This document shows positions 46,891 to 59,235 of a stretch of 64,000 nt of DNA, piece after piece. The stretch is from Procambarus clarkii. Taxonomy: Eukaryota; Arthropoda; Malacostraca; Decapoda; Cambaridae. Position numbers and translations under genes: made by a program. The stretch is from positions 22,033,210 to 22,097,209 of the forward strand of contig NC_091193.1 in the NCBI RefSeq assembly GCF_040958095.1, in the 5' to 3' direction. A model generated the notes under the pieces. That model made no database searches. It worked only from the letters and a program-made list of their open reading frames with translations, and was not told where the DNA came from. Each line of letters begins with the position of its first letter. Within the stretch, counting starts at the first letter, position 1.

Positions 46891-47454
46891 AGTACGCTGC
46901 TGGATCAGTGAAAAGCTAACACTAAAAGCAGATTCTTGGGATGATCGGTTGTTCATGTGGCCTGGCCCCTGATTCTCTGCCATATTAGGCCTATATTTAC
47001 TAACATTTATGATCTTTGTGTTACGTTTATTGTACATGTAACATGTTAACTGAGCGATCGCGTTACATGTTACACATGTTAAGGCAAGACTGACGGTGTC
47101 ACACACAGGGACCAGGAGGAACACCTCAGGAGGTGTAAAGTTGATACAATGATTATCAGAGGAGAAACTTATATTAGAGGACAGTGAAGAGACTCGACAG
47201 TTTCCACACGCTACAAGACACCAGAACACAAGTATGGAAACTTCACCATTGCTCCTCCACTTGCTAACTTAATTTTTTAAAAGTATATAACTTGTGACAT
47301 ATAATACGTGAGCTGCTTGACCTTCACGTGTCTTCGGTCATTCAACTTTCTTTACCAGAGAGGTCAAGCTTTGTGTCTTTGGTAGAGTTATAAACGCCTT
47401 ACAGCCCAAACTTTATTTCTAATAAAGTTTGCCCTAAACTTTGTGTTTCAATCT
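46891..47454. other. Spacer, nothing recognised
   Basis: Unique sequence before a headless SINE. Confidence 0.5.
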
Positions 47455-47657
47455 CAGGCGCCGGCGAGAAACAATGGGCAGAGTTTCTTTCACCCTATGC
47501 CCCTGTTACCTAGCAGTAAAATAGGTACCTGGGTGTTAGTCAGCTGTCACGGGCTGCTTCCTGGGGGTGGAGGCCTGGTCGAGGACCGGGCCGCGGGGAC
47601 ACTAAAAAAAAAAAAAAAGCCCCTAAATCATCTCAAGATAACCTCAAGATAACCTTC
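47455..47657 (+). mobile_element. Family-A SINE lacking most of its tRNA head
   Basis: Starts at CAGGCGCCGGCGAGAAACAA and keeps the body and tail; a run of 15 A interrupts the region before the ATCTCAAGATAACCTCAAGA tail. Confidence 0.85.
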
Positions 47658-47823
47658 ACTGCAACAATAGCATGATAAATGAAAAATAACAAAACAAATC
47701 ATATTTTGTAAGCCATTAATTCAATTAATATTTGTTCATGTCACTTGCGTCAGGAACAAGTTTACACATCGTAGTAATTAGTTATTGTCCTCTTTAGCAG
47801 AGCACGAGTCTTATGGCTGGTGT

Positions 47824-48598
47824 GTGGAGGCCGAGAGCCAGCTGGACCATCTGAGGCCGAGAGCCAGCTGGAGCATCTGAGGCCGAAAGCCAGCTGGAGC
47901 ATCTGAGGCCGAGAGCCAGCTGGAGCATCTGAGGTCGAGAGCCAGCTGGAGCATCTGAGGCCGAGAGCCAGCTGGACCATCTGAGGCCGAGAGCCAGCTG
48001 GACCATCTGAGGCCGAGAGCCAGCTGGAGCATCTGAGGTCGAGAGCCAGCTGGAGCATCTGAGGCCGAGAGCCAGCTGGAGCATCTGAGGCCGAGAGCCA
48101 GCTGGAGCATCTGAGGTCGAGAGCCAGCTGGAGCATCTGAGGCCGAGAGCCAGCTGGACCATCTGAGGCCGAGAGCCAGCTGGAGCATCTGAGGTCGAGA
48201 GCCAGCTGGAGCATCTGAGGCCGAGAGCCAGCTGGAGCATCTGAGGCCGAGAGCCAGCTGGAGCATCTGAGGTCGAGAGCCAGCTGGACCATCTGAGGCC
48301 GAGAGCCAGCTGGAGCATCTGAGGTCGAGAGCCAGCTGGAGCATCTGAGGCCGAGAGCCAGCTGGACCATCTGAGGCCGAGAGCCAGCTGGAGCATCTGA
48401 GGTCGAGAGCCAGCTGGAGCATCTGAGGCCGAGAGCCAGCTGGAGCATCTGGGGCCGAGAGCCAGCTGGAGCATCTGAGGTCGAGAGCCAGCTGGAACAT
48501 CTGAGGTCGAGAGCCAGCTGGAACATCTGAGGTCGAGAGCCAGCTGGAACATCTGAGGTCGAGAGCCAGCTGGACCATCTGAGGCCGAGAGCCAACTG
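47824..48598. repeat. 26-bp minisatellite, about 30 copies
   Basis: The unit is GAGGCCGAGAGCCAGCTGGA GCATCT. All three minus-strand frames are open for 250-290 codons with the 26-residue repeat LQLALGLRCSSWLSTSDA PAGSRPQM. Open frames in all three registers show a repeat artefact. Confidence 0.96.
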
Positions 48599-49307
48599 GA
48601 TGATCCTAAATGCTAGGGCGCCAATCTTGTTCACCCAGGAGTAATTGGGTACTTGGTTGTTAAACGATTGGCGGGTCGTATTGCAAGGAAATCATGTAGG
48701 GATAAGGCTTACCTTGAGCTGTGGTATGGGTCCCTCTCCGCCTGCAGACAAGAGTTAGAAGTCCTCTGCTGCTGTTCCCGCCTGTGTAAAAACATGTTCC
48801 ACACAACAGTATTCTTGGTGAATATAAATTTGACAAATATCTTACGTTGTCATGCTAGTTAAATAAATAATAACAGTTAGACAATATTAAATTTCTGTTG
48901 AGTAGGAGGAAAAGTTTTTGGTGGGTAGTGTTGGTAAGGGAAGGCGGCCGAGGGTAACACCACACCTGACCCACATGTGCAGTCCTTGACTACTTTCATG
49001 ACCCCACCCTCGTCACCCTCGTTACCTTTCACCTGGAAACGTGATGAGTCGCCACTTAACAAGGTTATTCAGCCAACTAAATATGTGATTAAGAGCCGGC
49101 ATGTAATACTATCTTTACACAACTGGCTGTGTTTGGTAGGTGGGAAAGATGGCTGCCGCAGAGGACCCAGACAGCGGGAGGGTTGGCCACTCACAGCCTC
49201 CTGCTCCTCTCAACTCATTATCTAAATATATTTACAAAAATATGACAGGAAAAAAAGATACATTCCTGAGACGCGACGCTTCAAGATGATTTTGTTTTTC
49301 CTGCCGA
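48599..49307. other. Spacer with a dispersed-repeat scrap
   Basis: Positions 48640-48690 (AGTAATTGGGTACTTGGTTG TTAAACGATTGGCGGGTC) look like the start of a dispersed element. No gene. Confidence 0.45.
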
Positions 49308-49712
49308 AGCGTTGTATATGGTGTTATGGCGGTGTTGTATATGGTGTTATGGCGGTGTTGTATATGGTGTTATGGCGGTGTTGTATATGGTGTTATGGCG
49401 GTGTTGTATATGGTGTTATGGCGGTGTTGTATGTGGTGTTATGGCGGTGTTGTATTTGGTGTTATGGCGGTGTTGTATATGGTGTTATGGCGGTGTTGTA
49501 TGTGGTGTTATGGCGGTGTTGTATGTGGTGTTATGGCGGTGTTGTATGTGGTGTTATGGCGGTGTTGTATGTGGTGTTATGGCGGTGTTATGGCGGTGTT
49601 GTATGTGGTGTTATGGCGGTGTTGCATATGGTGTTATGGCTGTGTTGTATATGGTGTTATGGCGGTGTTGTGTATGGTGTTATGGCGGTGTTGTGTATGG
49701 TGTTATGGCGGT
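49308..49712. repeat. 23-bp minisatellite, about 17 copies
   Basis: The unit is GGTGTTATGGCGGTGTTGTA TAT (or TGT). The frames MVLWRCCIWCYGGVVYGVMAV are artefacts. Confidence 0.95.
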
Positions 49713-49897
49713 GTGTCCACTCACAGGATGCGTGCCGCTGCCTAGTCAACTCTCCTCTCGGGGTAATTTTTTTGTTTTGTTTGTTTACGCAGATCTGCTC
49801 AAGTTTAAGTCTGTGACCTTCCCTGCCTATGTCGTCGGTCTGACTTACATGAATATACTAGAGGGGATTCCTGGCTACGCCCGTGTCTCTCTTTCCT

Positions 49898-50580
<683 letters not shown>

Positions 50581-50584
50581 TCTC

Positions 50585-50830
50585 TTATACATATAAATGG
50601 TTTTCTATTATCGGGGACAGGAATGAAGTTAGGCTTATTGAGGCCCCGCCCCCCAGTAGCTGACCTTTCCGGGGATGCAATAGACAACAGGTGCCTAACT
50701 CCCTAGTACCTATGGCTGTTATTTGAACAAAATTATCAGATGCAATGACACGTGACCAAACGTCTCGTCCTGCAAGGAAATCGAACACTGGAACAATGGG
50801 CTGTGAGCCGAATGGCTAATCACTAAGTTT
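50585..50830 (-). mobile_element. tRNA-derived SINE (another family), minus strand
   Basis: On the minus strand: TTAGCCATTCGGCTCACAGC (A-box region), GTGTTCGATTTCC (B box), then a body with GTACTAGGGAGTTAGGCACC TGTTG and GAGGCCTCAATAAGCCT-like end. Related to 2920-3030 and, in part, 51610-51800. Confidence 0.55.
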
Positions 50831-51605
50831 TGGTCAGCAAAACTATAAGCCCACGTAACCTCAATTACATAACCTACTTACCGAAATTAGTGTCTGACTG
50901 ATGTAACTCTGCCTCACCGCACATACACACACACACACACACAGTTTTGACCGATTAATACGTTTAATTTGGCGGCCACACATAGGCTGCCACTATAGGA
51001 TAAAATAAACTATATCTCATCCCTCCCTTATAATTTTATATTTGTTCCATCTTCGCCACGATTTTGGCTGTAACCCGTCCTCCGCATGTGGCTGCGGCTA
51101 TGTCTGACTAGATGGCATACCTCTGTATGTGGAGAGCACAAACGTCCAGTAGACAGTGGGACACAGTGGCGGCCAACATCAGGTTGGGCTTCCGTTACCT
51201 GTAGCAGGTGGCTACTGGTGACGAATCTCCCAGCCATGAGCATTCCATATGTAAACTCTGTGAGGAAGAACTCTGGCATGATCTCAATGTCCAGTCATGA
51301 GACCCTTCAGACCTGCCGGTATGCAAGAACAGTACTTGGAGCTCTACAGTGACTTTATTCACCTCGCGTTCTTGCGGATATCTTCATAATGCACCCAAAG
51401 TTGGCCGGAGCAGACTCACGCTCAAGTGTTGAGGTGCCAGGCGGAGGAGCGAGTGTCCTGGAGCCTTCGTCGCCTCACAAACCTCCTCCTCCCCCCCTTC
51501 CCCCACACGAGGCCCCGAAGGCGATACATTACGTGCTAGCTAGTAGTCTCCACTATCATCCTTGTGACTTTCTACAAGATTATTTTGTCATGAATGGTAA
51601 ATAAA
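50831..51605. other. Spacer, no supported gene
   Basis: Includes a short (AC)n at 50925-50942. Frames at 51028-51352 lack recognisable motifs. Confidence 0.45.
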
Positions 51606-51800
51606 TCAATTTGTCGGGGACAGGCAGCCTGTGTATATATACATGTTAGGCTTATCTCGAAGTCCTCCCAAGGTCCCAAGGTGGAACTACTGACCCTCCC
51701 CAGGATGCTGCCCCTCAACACTAACTCGGAATTCCCGATTGTGAGTTGAAAACCAACTCAACTTTATGGAAACCCAGGACTGATTTCTGGGGCACTCAAC
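51606..51800 (-). mobile_element. SINE-like fragment ending at (TA)n
   Basis: GGGACAGGCAGCCTGTGTAT ATATACATGTTAGGCTTATC and CCCGATTGTGAGTTGAAAAC resemble parts of the elements at 50585 and 33456. Confidence 0.4.
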
Positions 51801-51806
51801 TATACG

Positions 51807-51807
<1 letters not shown>

Positions 51808-51882
<75 letters not shown>

Positions 51883-51957
51883 TTCAATACACAACTTGCT
51901 TAAACACGCAAGAGATTATTTAGATTTAATCTCTCTTGCGTGTTTAGGCAAGTTGTG
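51808..51957. repeat. (TA)n tract followed by a 30-bp palindrome
   Basis: (TA)n at 51808-51877, then inverted arms at 51890-51918 and 51927-51957 (CACAACTTGCTTAAACACGC ... GCGTGTTTAGGCAAGTTGTG). Confidence 0.85.
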
Positions 51958-52437
51958 CATTAAGCATAGACACAGAGTTCTCCCATATTAACAGGAATTT
52001 GATGAAAGAACGTGAGTAATCCCTCACTATGCTCTAGTTGCCCTTGGGAGGTGGTGATCTTTGGAGGTGAAATACTCCGAAATTACCATCTCTTTTAAGG
52101 GTCTGAGCTGTGGTGCAGTGGGTTAAAGGCGTACCAGTTATGCCAGTTGCTGTAAGGCTTCTGTGCTGGCTAGGGTTCGAATCTCCTGGTGGGAAAGTGT
52201 TCTAAGGTAAGGTTGTATATATATGTACATGTATGTATGAGGGTGTGTACATGTGTATACAACATTGATAATTTTGTAACTAGCGTCAAACATTGTTATT
52301 TGCTTAGTTAGCTAAACGAACTAGAGGGTTCAATTCCTGAACCGATTATGTGCCTCTGTAATCCTTTACACCACCGCCCACGGGATGGGTATGGGGTGCA
52401 TAATAAAGAAAGAAATTGAATCAATTTGAGTTTACCC
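51958..52437 (+). mobile_element. Spacer with a tRNA-like SINE scrap at 52100-52220
   Basis: GAGCTGTGGTGCAGTGGGTT AAAGGCG (A-box-like) and AGGGTTCGAATCTCC (B box) 70 bases on. The rest is unique. Confidence 0.5.
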
Positions 52438-52492
52438 ACTATGAGTATATCCTCCATGAGTATAACCTCCATGAGTATACCCGCCATGAGTG
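52438..52492. repeat. 17-bp tandem repeat, 3 copies
   Basis: CCATGAGTATAACCTCC-type units. Confidence 0.8.
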
Positions 52493-53479
52493 GCCAAATA
52501 ATCTAACAACTCTCGCCATAATGTGCTGCTTGAGACCTACAAGGGGAGCATGAGTCCCATACACTACTGACGCAGAAGCGACCTTTGGCAGTGCACATTC
52601 TCGCTCATTTTCTCCGGCTTGTATAATGCACTTAATACTCTCGCATGCACACAGACACCTCACATTAAAATGATGTTATCAGTGAGAAAATCAGTAGGAG
52701 CCATAGAGAGGATTCGAATCCGCACACTTGGCACTCCCAAATCAGATGAATCCCAGGTTGCATTGCTTTTAGCATGTCGAGGTTAAGCGGTCTAAGGCGT
52801 GTACCTGGGAATACCCAGTATGTGGGTTCGAATCCTCCTCGTTGCCCCCTACTGATTTTCTCAGTCTCTCGTATATTATCTCAAAGCATACATTAAGAAA
52901 TCAGGAGATAGTATTACGTTACACGAGAAATAAAATGTTGAGTAATAGTGACACACCGCTCACCTGCCCTGCGGACCTCAGTGTGTAAGTGATGCCGATT
53001 GACAGCCAGATTAGCCGACAGCCAAATCAGCTGAACCCCAAGATGCTTCGTGACATTGCATTGAGCCTGAGCACTTAATACGGCTCGTGTATATCTTAAG
53101 TATAATGTATAAGAGTATATGAACACTCATGATGCATCACATGTGCTTTTCATAATATATAACTTTTTATATTTGAAATAGGAAATGTAACTGGAGTTAG
53201 AATGTGCCAATGAACCTGATTTTTCTAATGCGATGAGAGAGACATCGGTCCTGTGGTTGTCTGAGACCGAAATCTCATTACTCCTGAAAATTGGCTAAAT
53301 AATGAGTACCTCTAAATCCTCATCCATGTTCAATTTAGAAATAAAGTTAGGAAAACGCACAGTGTGGCTACAAGTATCACGGGCTCATCCCTAGAGTAAA
53401 TATCACCTAACCGACTAGGAAGCTTGATTACCGTGCTACCATAGTTGTGATGCTGGGATAGCTGTGATGTCGCCATCTT
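52493..53479. other. Spacer with a tRNA-like SINE scrap
   Basis: Positions 52778-52860 have GAGGTTAAGCGGTCTAAGGC (A-box-like) and GGGTTCGAATCCTCC (B box) on the plus strand, followed by CTACTGATTTTCTCAG. Elsewhere nothing recognised. Confidence 0.5.
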
Positions 53480-53717
53480 CTTGAGGTTATCTTGAGATGA
53501 TTTAGTGTCCCCGCGGCCCGGTCCTCGACCAGGCCTCCACCCCCCAGGAAGCAGCCCGTGACAGCTGACTAACACCCAGGTACCTATTTTACTGCTAAGT
53601 AACAGGGGCATAGGGTGAAAGAAACTCTGCCCATTGTTTCTTGTCGGCGCCCGGGATCGAACCCGGGACCACAGGATCACAAGTCCAGCTTGCTGTCCGC
53701 TCGGCCAACCGGCTCCC
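53480..53717 (-). mobile_element. tRNA-derived SINE (family A), full length, minus strand
   Basis: Tail TTGAGGTTATCTTGAGATGA at the left, head TCGGCCAACCGGCTC at the right. It lies about 180 bp upstream of the shared promoter word of Tweedle gene 2. Confidence 0.87.
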
Positions 53718-53893
53718 ATAACTGTGACACACCTGCGACATTTACATAGTTGCCGCAGTGCCACAGCTGCGACACTTACATAATTGTCGCGGTGCCACAG
53801 CAAGGTCACCCCGGCAGCGCTCGCGTGCTGGCACCCTTGAGTCTGGGAATAAATGGAAGGGTCGAGTCAGGCATCCTCCGAAGGCTGGTCAAT

Positions 53894-53971
53894 AAAGCAA
53901 TGTTTGCGGAGGCGAGTGAGCGGCCGGTATATAAGAGCCGTGAGCCGAGGACAGACCATCCACAACCCATC
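53894..53971 (+). promoter_or_regulatory. Promoter of Tweedle gene 2
   Basis: AAAGCAATGTTTGC at 53894-53907 (identical to gene 1), TATATAA at 53938-53944. The ATG at 53972 is only 34 bases from the start of the box, so a start site at the usual 30 bases would leave a leader of only a few bases. Confidence 0.72.
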
Positions 53972-56066
53972 ATGAAGCTCCTGGTAAGTGGGTCCGCTCC
54001 TCCTCCTCCTCTTCCTCACAATAACAAACTCTTTATCTTCAAAATACTACCATTGGCTTCAAAATACTACAGATGACTTCAAAGTACTATAGTTACCTTT
54101 AGGATACTACCATTGACTTCTAAATACTCAAAATCCTGAGTCATTAACTTGATTGATTTAGTGATAATTATTAGCATGAAGCTGAAGCTGTGAGGTGTGG
54201 AGTCTAAGATGGTAGTACTTATAATAACTATTTCCTTGACAGCACCAATATGTAGTGACGGACCACCAGAAAGTTGACTTTTGTGTTTCTGAATGTGGAC
54301 AAACCGGAAAATTTATTAACCGCAACATAAATACAAGACAATCTAACCTAACCTCTCCTAGCAGTCCTAGGCCTAATAAAATCAATCTTAGGCCTAGTAT
54401 AGTACATTTATGTGCTCTACTAGGCTTAGAAATTTCTAAGTTTGGCTTTAGCTTAATTTTTTCCGGACTATAAAATGAATGGCACAACAAGTGGTTTACT
54501 GGTGGTCCATCACTACATATTGGAGCTTTCCACCAAATAGTTACTGTGAGTACTATCGTTTCAGGAGGACGGGTTGGTGTCACTGCTACTATATATAACT
54601 CTACATGTGACACGGAATGTTAATTATACACACCATACATAGGGCACGGTATGGCAACAGTAAACAACACTCTTCTCAGGGTTCGAACCCGGGTCATAAC
54701 ATTTGTATGCGAGCGGGTGAGTGTTAACCACCACAGATAGATCGTAATGAATGAATATTTATTTGAAGCGCTATTTCAGTGGTAGCTCTGTTTCAGTGAG
54801 AGCGTTTAGTGGTGGCTCTATTTCAATGGTAACTATTTAATTGGTATTTCTATTTGAGGTAACAGCAATTTCGTCAGCAGCTCTATTTCAATGGTAGTTC
54901 AATTTCAATGGTAGCTCTAGTTCAGTGGTAGTTTTATTCCACTATTAGCTCTATTTCAGTAGTGAAATAGTTATATTTCAATAGTAGTTCTAGTTTAGTA
55001 GCTCTATTTCAGCGATAGCTCTATTTAGGTTGTATCTCTCTTCCAAAACATCATTCGTATCTTTGTTATATAAATAACACTTTTTTGGTGTCAATGGGAC
55101 ATTGTGTATCTTGCTTGGTGTCTTTCTTCGTTATAGACCTATTATTTTTTAGAAATAAGCCAAAACAAATTGAAGACATGTGTTGTAATTTCAATACCTA
55201 CTTATAAATATAGATCATGTGCACAGGTACCGATCTCTGTGCTGGTGGCTGCGGCCTATGCCTCTCCTCAGGGCTACACCCTTCAGTCTCCTTCGGGTCC
55301 AGGGTTCTCCACCGGTGGTTCGCGATTCTCAAGCGGCTCAGGACTTACCTCAGGCGGTTCTGGCTTCTCTGGAGGCGGCTGTGGTTCTGGGCAGCTTCGT
55401 CATGTGGACGGCAGCTGTGTGACTCCTCAAGTAACTCGAAACCTGTATGTATACAACGTGCCTCAAGCTACTCCCATCGTTGGTCCACGTCCAAACATTC
55501 CTCCACCAAGAGTTGAGCACAACATTGTGTTCATCCGCACCCCAGAGAACGGTCCAGGCCAGGAGCCAATTGTCGTGCCTCCACCTCAACGGAAAAATGT
55601 TGTGTACGTCCTCAACAAGCGACCCGTGCACGACCAGAAGGTCATCCACGTACCTACGCCAGAACAACAAAGTCCTGAAGTGTTCTTCGTCAACTATGGT
55701 GAAGGCGAGAACCCAACTCTGCCCTCCGGAGAAGACCTCCAGTCTGCCCTGCGCTCTGCTGCCCAAGGTGGCGGTAATGTGATTGGTGGTGGAGGTGGTG
55801 GCGGCGCTGGTTTTGCGAGCGGCGGTGTCAGCATTGGTGGTGAAGCTGGCTTTGTAAGTGGCGGTGGCAGCGTTAGTGGTGAGGCTGGCTTTGTAAGTGG
55901 GGGTGGCAGCATTAGTGGCGAGGCTGGCTTTGTAAGTGGTGGTGGCAGCATTAGCGGCGAGGCTGGCTTTGTAAGTGGCGGAGGGAGAATTGGTGGAGAT
56001 GGTGGATTTTCAGCTGTCACTATCTCCTCTGTGCCTCAACCATCAGGACTGTATTCCAAGCCATGA
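53972..56066 (+). CDS. Tweedle-type (DUF243) cuticle protein 2
   Basis: Exons 53972-53983 (MKLL) and 55227-56066, phase-0 GT-AG intron of 1243 bases; 283 residues. Signal peptide MKLLVPISVLVAAAYA, then SPQGYTLQSPSGPGF, a shorter Gly/Ser repeat than its relatives, CGSGQLRHVDGSC, and the DUF243 blocks TRNLYVYNVP, EHNIVFIRTPEN, KNVVYVLNKRP...KVIHVPTPEQ, PEVFFVNYGEGENP. The tail differs from the other copies: four or five copies of a 13-residue repeat EAGFVSGGGSISG that bring an acidic residue to each unit. A poly(A) signal AATAAA lies at 56275-56280. Likely a secreted structural cuticle protein; it is the most diverged of the four copies in both core and tail. Confidence 0.88.
54205..54560. mobile_element. 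MITE-like inverted-repeat element in intron 1 of Tweedle gene 2
   Basis: Imperfect inverted ends of about 55-60 bp. The best part is CCAATATGTAGTGACGGACC ACCA at 54245-54268 against TGGTGGTCCATCACTACATA TTGG at 54500-54523, with one mismatch. Outside this, TAGTACT...TAACTATTT pairs again. No ORF; the target duplication is not clear. Confidence 0.7.
54655..54740 (-). mobile_element. tRNA-like SINE scrap in intron 1 of Tweedle gene 2
   Basis: On the minus strand GTGGTGGTTAACACTCACCC and CGGGTTCGAACCCTGAG are A- and B-box-like. Confidence 0.5.
54765..55035. repeat. Degenerate 18-bp-type repeat in intron 1 of Tweedle gene 2
   Basis: Imperfect copies of GCTCTATTTCAGTGGTA. Confidence 0.75.
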
Positions 56067-56660
56067 AGCCCCGCTTCCTAAAGTGTGTAGGTGGGGATGT
56101 TATCTATGCAGTCGATGTGTTAGTGCCTCACTCCTTCGGCATCAAGTGTCTTATTTATATACATTTTTTGCTTCAATTGAAATGACATTGTACTAATTTC
56201 TATGGCCTACAAAGGTTGTCTTAATCATAACTTCCATATAATATTTATTGCCTTGATCATTCCTTCCATGTGTTAATAAATTATATGCATATCAAAAATG
56301 TTTTTTATTTTGTGAAAATATAATGCCTCCTAGCATTTTATTCCGATAACATTCCATTAAAAATGACAAAATAGCAACAAATGCAGATCAGTTTCGCTGG
56401 TCAGCTGTTATCTCATCAGATCGGAATTAGGCAAAAGCTGTCGCTCGTCACATCCTAACATTAAGTTATTTCTTAGATAACACACATAGGAAGAAATACA
56501 AAGGAAGAAATGTTGTACACATAAGGAGAAATAATAGTTAAATGTCATAAATTAGGCATTCCGTCTTGTTCCTTCGTGTCTCGTCTACCATACACAGGTA
56601 CCAAACATCTGAAACAAAGAACACTGCAGTAGGCCTACTTGTCTATCTATTTCAGATTTA
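56067..56660. other. 3' UTR and flank of Tweedle gene 2
   Basis: Poly(A) signal AATAAA at 56275-56280; beyond it nothing recognised. Confidence 0.55.
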
Positions 56661-56670
56661 ACCTAAATAA

Positions 56671-56756
<86 letters not shown>

Positions 56757-56813
56757 CAGAAGAAGGCAGTACTAGTAGCCTAGTGGCATGATGAGGTGCA
56801 GAATTTAGTATAA

Positions 56814-56901
<88 letters not shown>

Positions 56902-56991
56902 CATAAGAGCACTGAGCAGTAAAATAAAATTTGGATCAGGCCAGAGAAATTCTGCACCTCATCATGCCACTAGGTTACTAGCCTTCTTCTG
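56671..56991. repeat. Two (TA)n tracts around an inverted repeat
   Basis: (TA)n at 56671-56750 and about 56818-56897. The arms 56757-56805 (CAGAAGAAGGCAGTACTAGT AGCCTAGTGG...) and 56947-56991 (its complement with a small deletion) flank the second tract. Confidence 0.85.
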
Positions 56992-59165
56992 TAATGACAA
57001 GTTTAACTAAAGCATTTGTCATTATTGCCTTTTAGATATATTTGAATTCGTAAATTTCTTTACCGTTCTTTAAAGAGAAAAAAAATCTTGATAAAGCAAA
57101 ATTGTTAAAAAATGCATTTTACGATGAAAGACATCAACTCTTGGGTCCACTGAACTGCTAAGTCATTCAACAGTGTCATCCTCTTCTGTGAAGTTGCGCA
57201 AGTTGTCTGGATGTGAGGCTGCAGCCTCGTGTTCCTGTAATGGATGCAGATGTATACCGGGCGCTGTACCCTGCTTCTCGGTATATATACCCTTGAGAGA
57301 TATCTACTTTTAGTCTTGGGCTATATTCGGAACTAGAGTATACTACGTTGTTGATTTGGAAGCTATTGTGGCGGCCTTAATAGCTCTGCAGAGGTTGATA
57401 GGCCATTGGGCCTAAAGAGGCCACCAAGCCAAAAGAGATTCAGATGAAAGTCGATACCAAAATCACTTTGAACACGCAGTTCTTGGAACATGAATTTGAT
57501 TTCAACAGGATTTTAAATGCTAGTAAATTTGTGTTTTTAACACATTTAGGTACATCTGCATTTGTGCAGCTACCATAGACTATATGAAGGGGAGTACAGC
57601 GTGTCAAAAAACTAGCTACGTGATGCTACAATCCCCCATCACACAGGATGGTTAGTTACAAAGGCATGTGATACGTAGTCTACACTGGCAGACTCTTGGG
57701 TGTATTATGAAAATATTATGAACACAAGAGTGAATTAGGTAGCAGTGATACTGAAAGTTCCCATCTCGCAGGATGGTTAGTCATACAGGGTCATATGTCA
57801 ACCTGTCCTCTTAAAATGAACGTCGCAACAATCGGTGAGATAGCTGATTGAAACTAGTGTGTTATTAAGCACTTAACCACTGAAGGTGCCAACCAGCAAA
57901 TCTATGTGTACTGAATATAGTTCATTATTAAAGTAAACTCAGCGAATATACAACGATAAATGGGGCACACCTCAGTGTATTACCCATATACAAGGTTTTT
58001 TTCTTTATTAAATAATATACAATATAAAGATCATATTTGCATCAATTTACTGACCAATGGCAGTAAGATATACCACTCAAAAAACTCTTATGACCATAGG
58101 GATTTATTCATATAGATATATTAGCAAAAACATCTGAAACAAAATTATAAGGAATAAAGGCATATATTTTATTCAGATATCTGTTTGTAATAATTTAAAA
58201 AAGACTGTATGTGACGAGCGAGCGTCCCAAAAATAAAAGGGGCAACTCTTCCTAAAGGAATTTGTGTAAACTTTAAAAACAAATACCACAAACAAAGTTT
58301 CTGATTTCCTGCTCGGATACTCCGTACATTTCAGAACGCGAGAACTAACGAAAAAGTTAGTTCTCGCGTTCTGCGAAACCATCATGCTGGGCGAGGCAGC
58401 TGAACGTGTCCAATCGCTGAGCAGCAGCCTCGTCAGCTCACCTCTCTCCATTTAGTGTTGCCGCTGGATGTACTAGTCATGGGACGAGCAGAGCAGTGAT
58501 GCTCGCATGACGAACTAAATCCGAGGTGAAAGGCGGGAAAGGAGAATAAATCGTTACGTTGTTTGTGGTACATCGTTACTTAAGATTGCCATCAAACACG
58601 TATGATATTGGAACTATGTCAGTTTTAGTGAGATATTTATCAATGCTTCGCTCCTATATGCTCTGACACGCATGTTTAAAAATATTTCACATTTACTTAA
58701 GAAACTTACCTATACTCAAAAATATATTAATAGTGAACATGACCAGGATTGAACAAGCTCTGTTGAACGCATTGCGTTGAGTAGATGCAAGATGCAAGTA
58801 GATGCATTGAACCCTGTTTAACACATCTTACGAACTTGTTCATCTTTTCAAATTTTGGCCGGCTTTGTTTACATTTATCAAACAACTTATGAGCTCGGAA
58901 GCACTGGGAGGCTGTTTATAACAACAATAACACTTGAGTGGGAAGTTTCGATGCTCGTAAACCGTTTAATAAATGTAAAAATATCAGGCAAAGAGTAGGA
59001 AAAGATGTAAAGGTTCGTAAGTAGATACGTAAATATTTGATGAATCATGGTCCATCTTAGTAAATCCTAACGCGAGACCCTGAGGCAACCAGCGTGTACG
59101 AGTAGGACAAAAGGCCTGTCACCAGAGGACGGAGGAATCCACGAGGAAAGTGTTGAAAATGAGGT
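56992..59165. other. Long spacer without a supported gene
   Basis: Contains a solo end of the 38553 MITE family at 57799-57826, a dispersed word CAATATAAAGATCATATTT at about 58020-58040 that recurs in intron 1 of Tweedle gene 3 (about 59774), and a perfect 18-bp stem hairpin at 58332-58373 (CAGAACGCGAGAACTAAC, loop GAAAAA). A minus-strand frame at 58173-58451 has no recognisable motif. Confidence 0.55.
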
Positions 59166-59193
59166 TTGAGAGGAAAAGTGGGAGAGAAGGAGG

Positions 59194-59235
59194 TATATAA
59201 AGCTCAGATGACTTGTACCGTCGTCACACTCCACC
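59194..59235 (+). promoter_or_regulatory. Promoter of Tweedle gene 3
   Basis: TATATAA at 59194-59200, TCA initiator-like at 59224-59226, ATG at 59236; predicted leader about 12 bases. The AAAGCAATGTTTGC word of genes 1 and 2 is absent. Confidence 0.7.

Noticed and set aside
47762-48634. Three 250-290-codon minus-strand frames (SSWLSTSDAPAGSRPQM)
   Set aside because: The same 26-bp unit is open in all three registers; no start context or domain.
51028-51352. Opposed 80-90-codon frames
   Set aside because: No recognisable domain; they overlap each other on opposite strands and look like chance frames.
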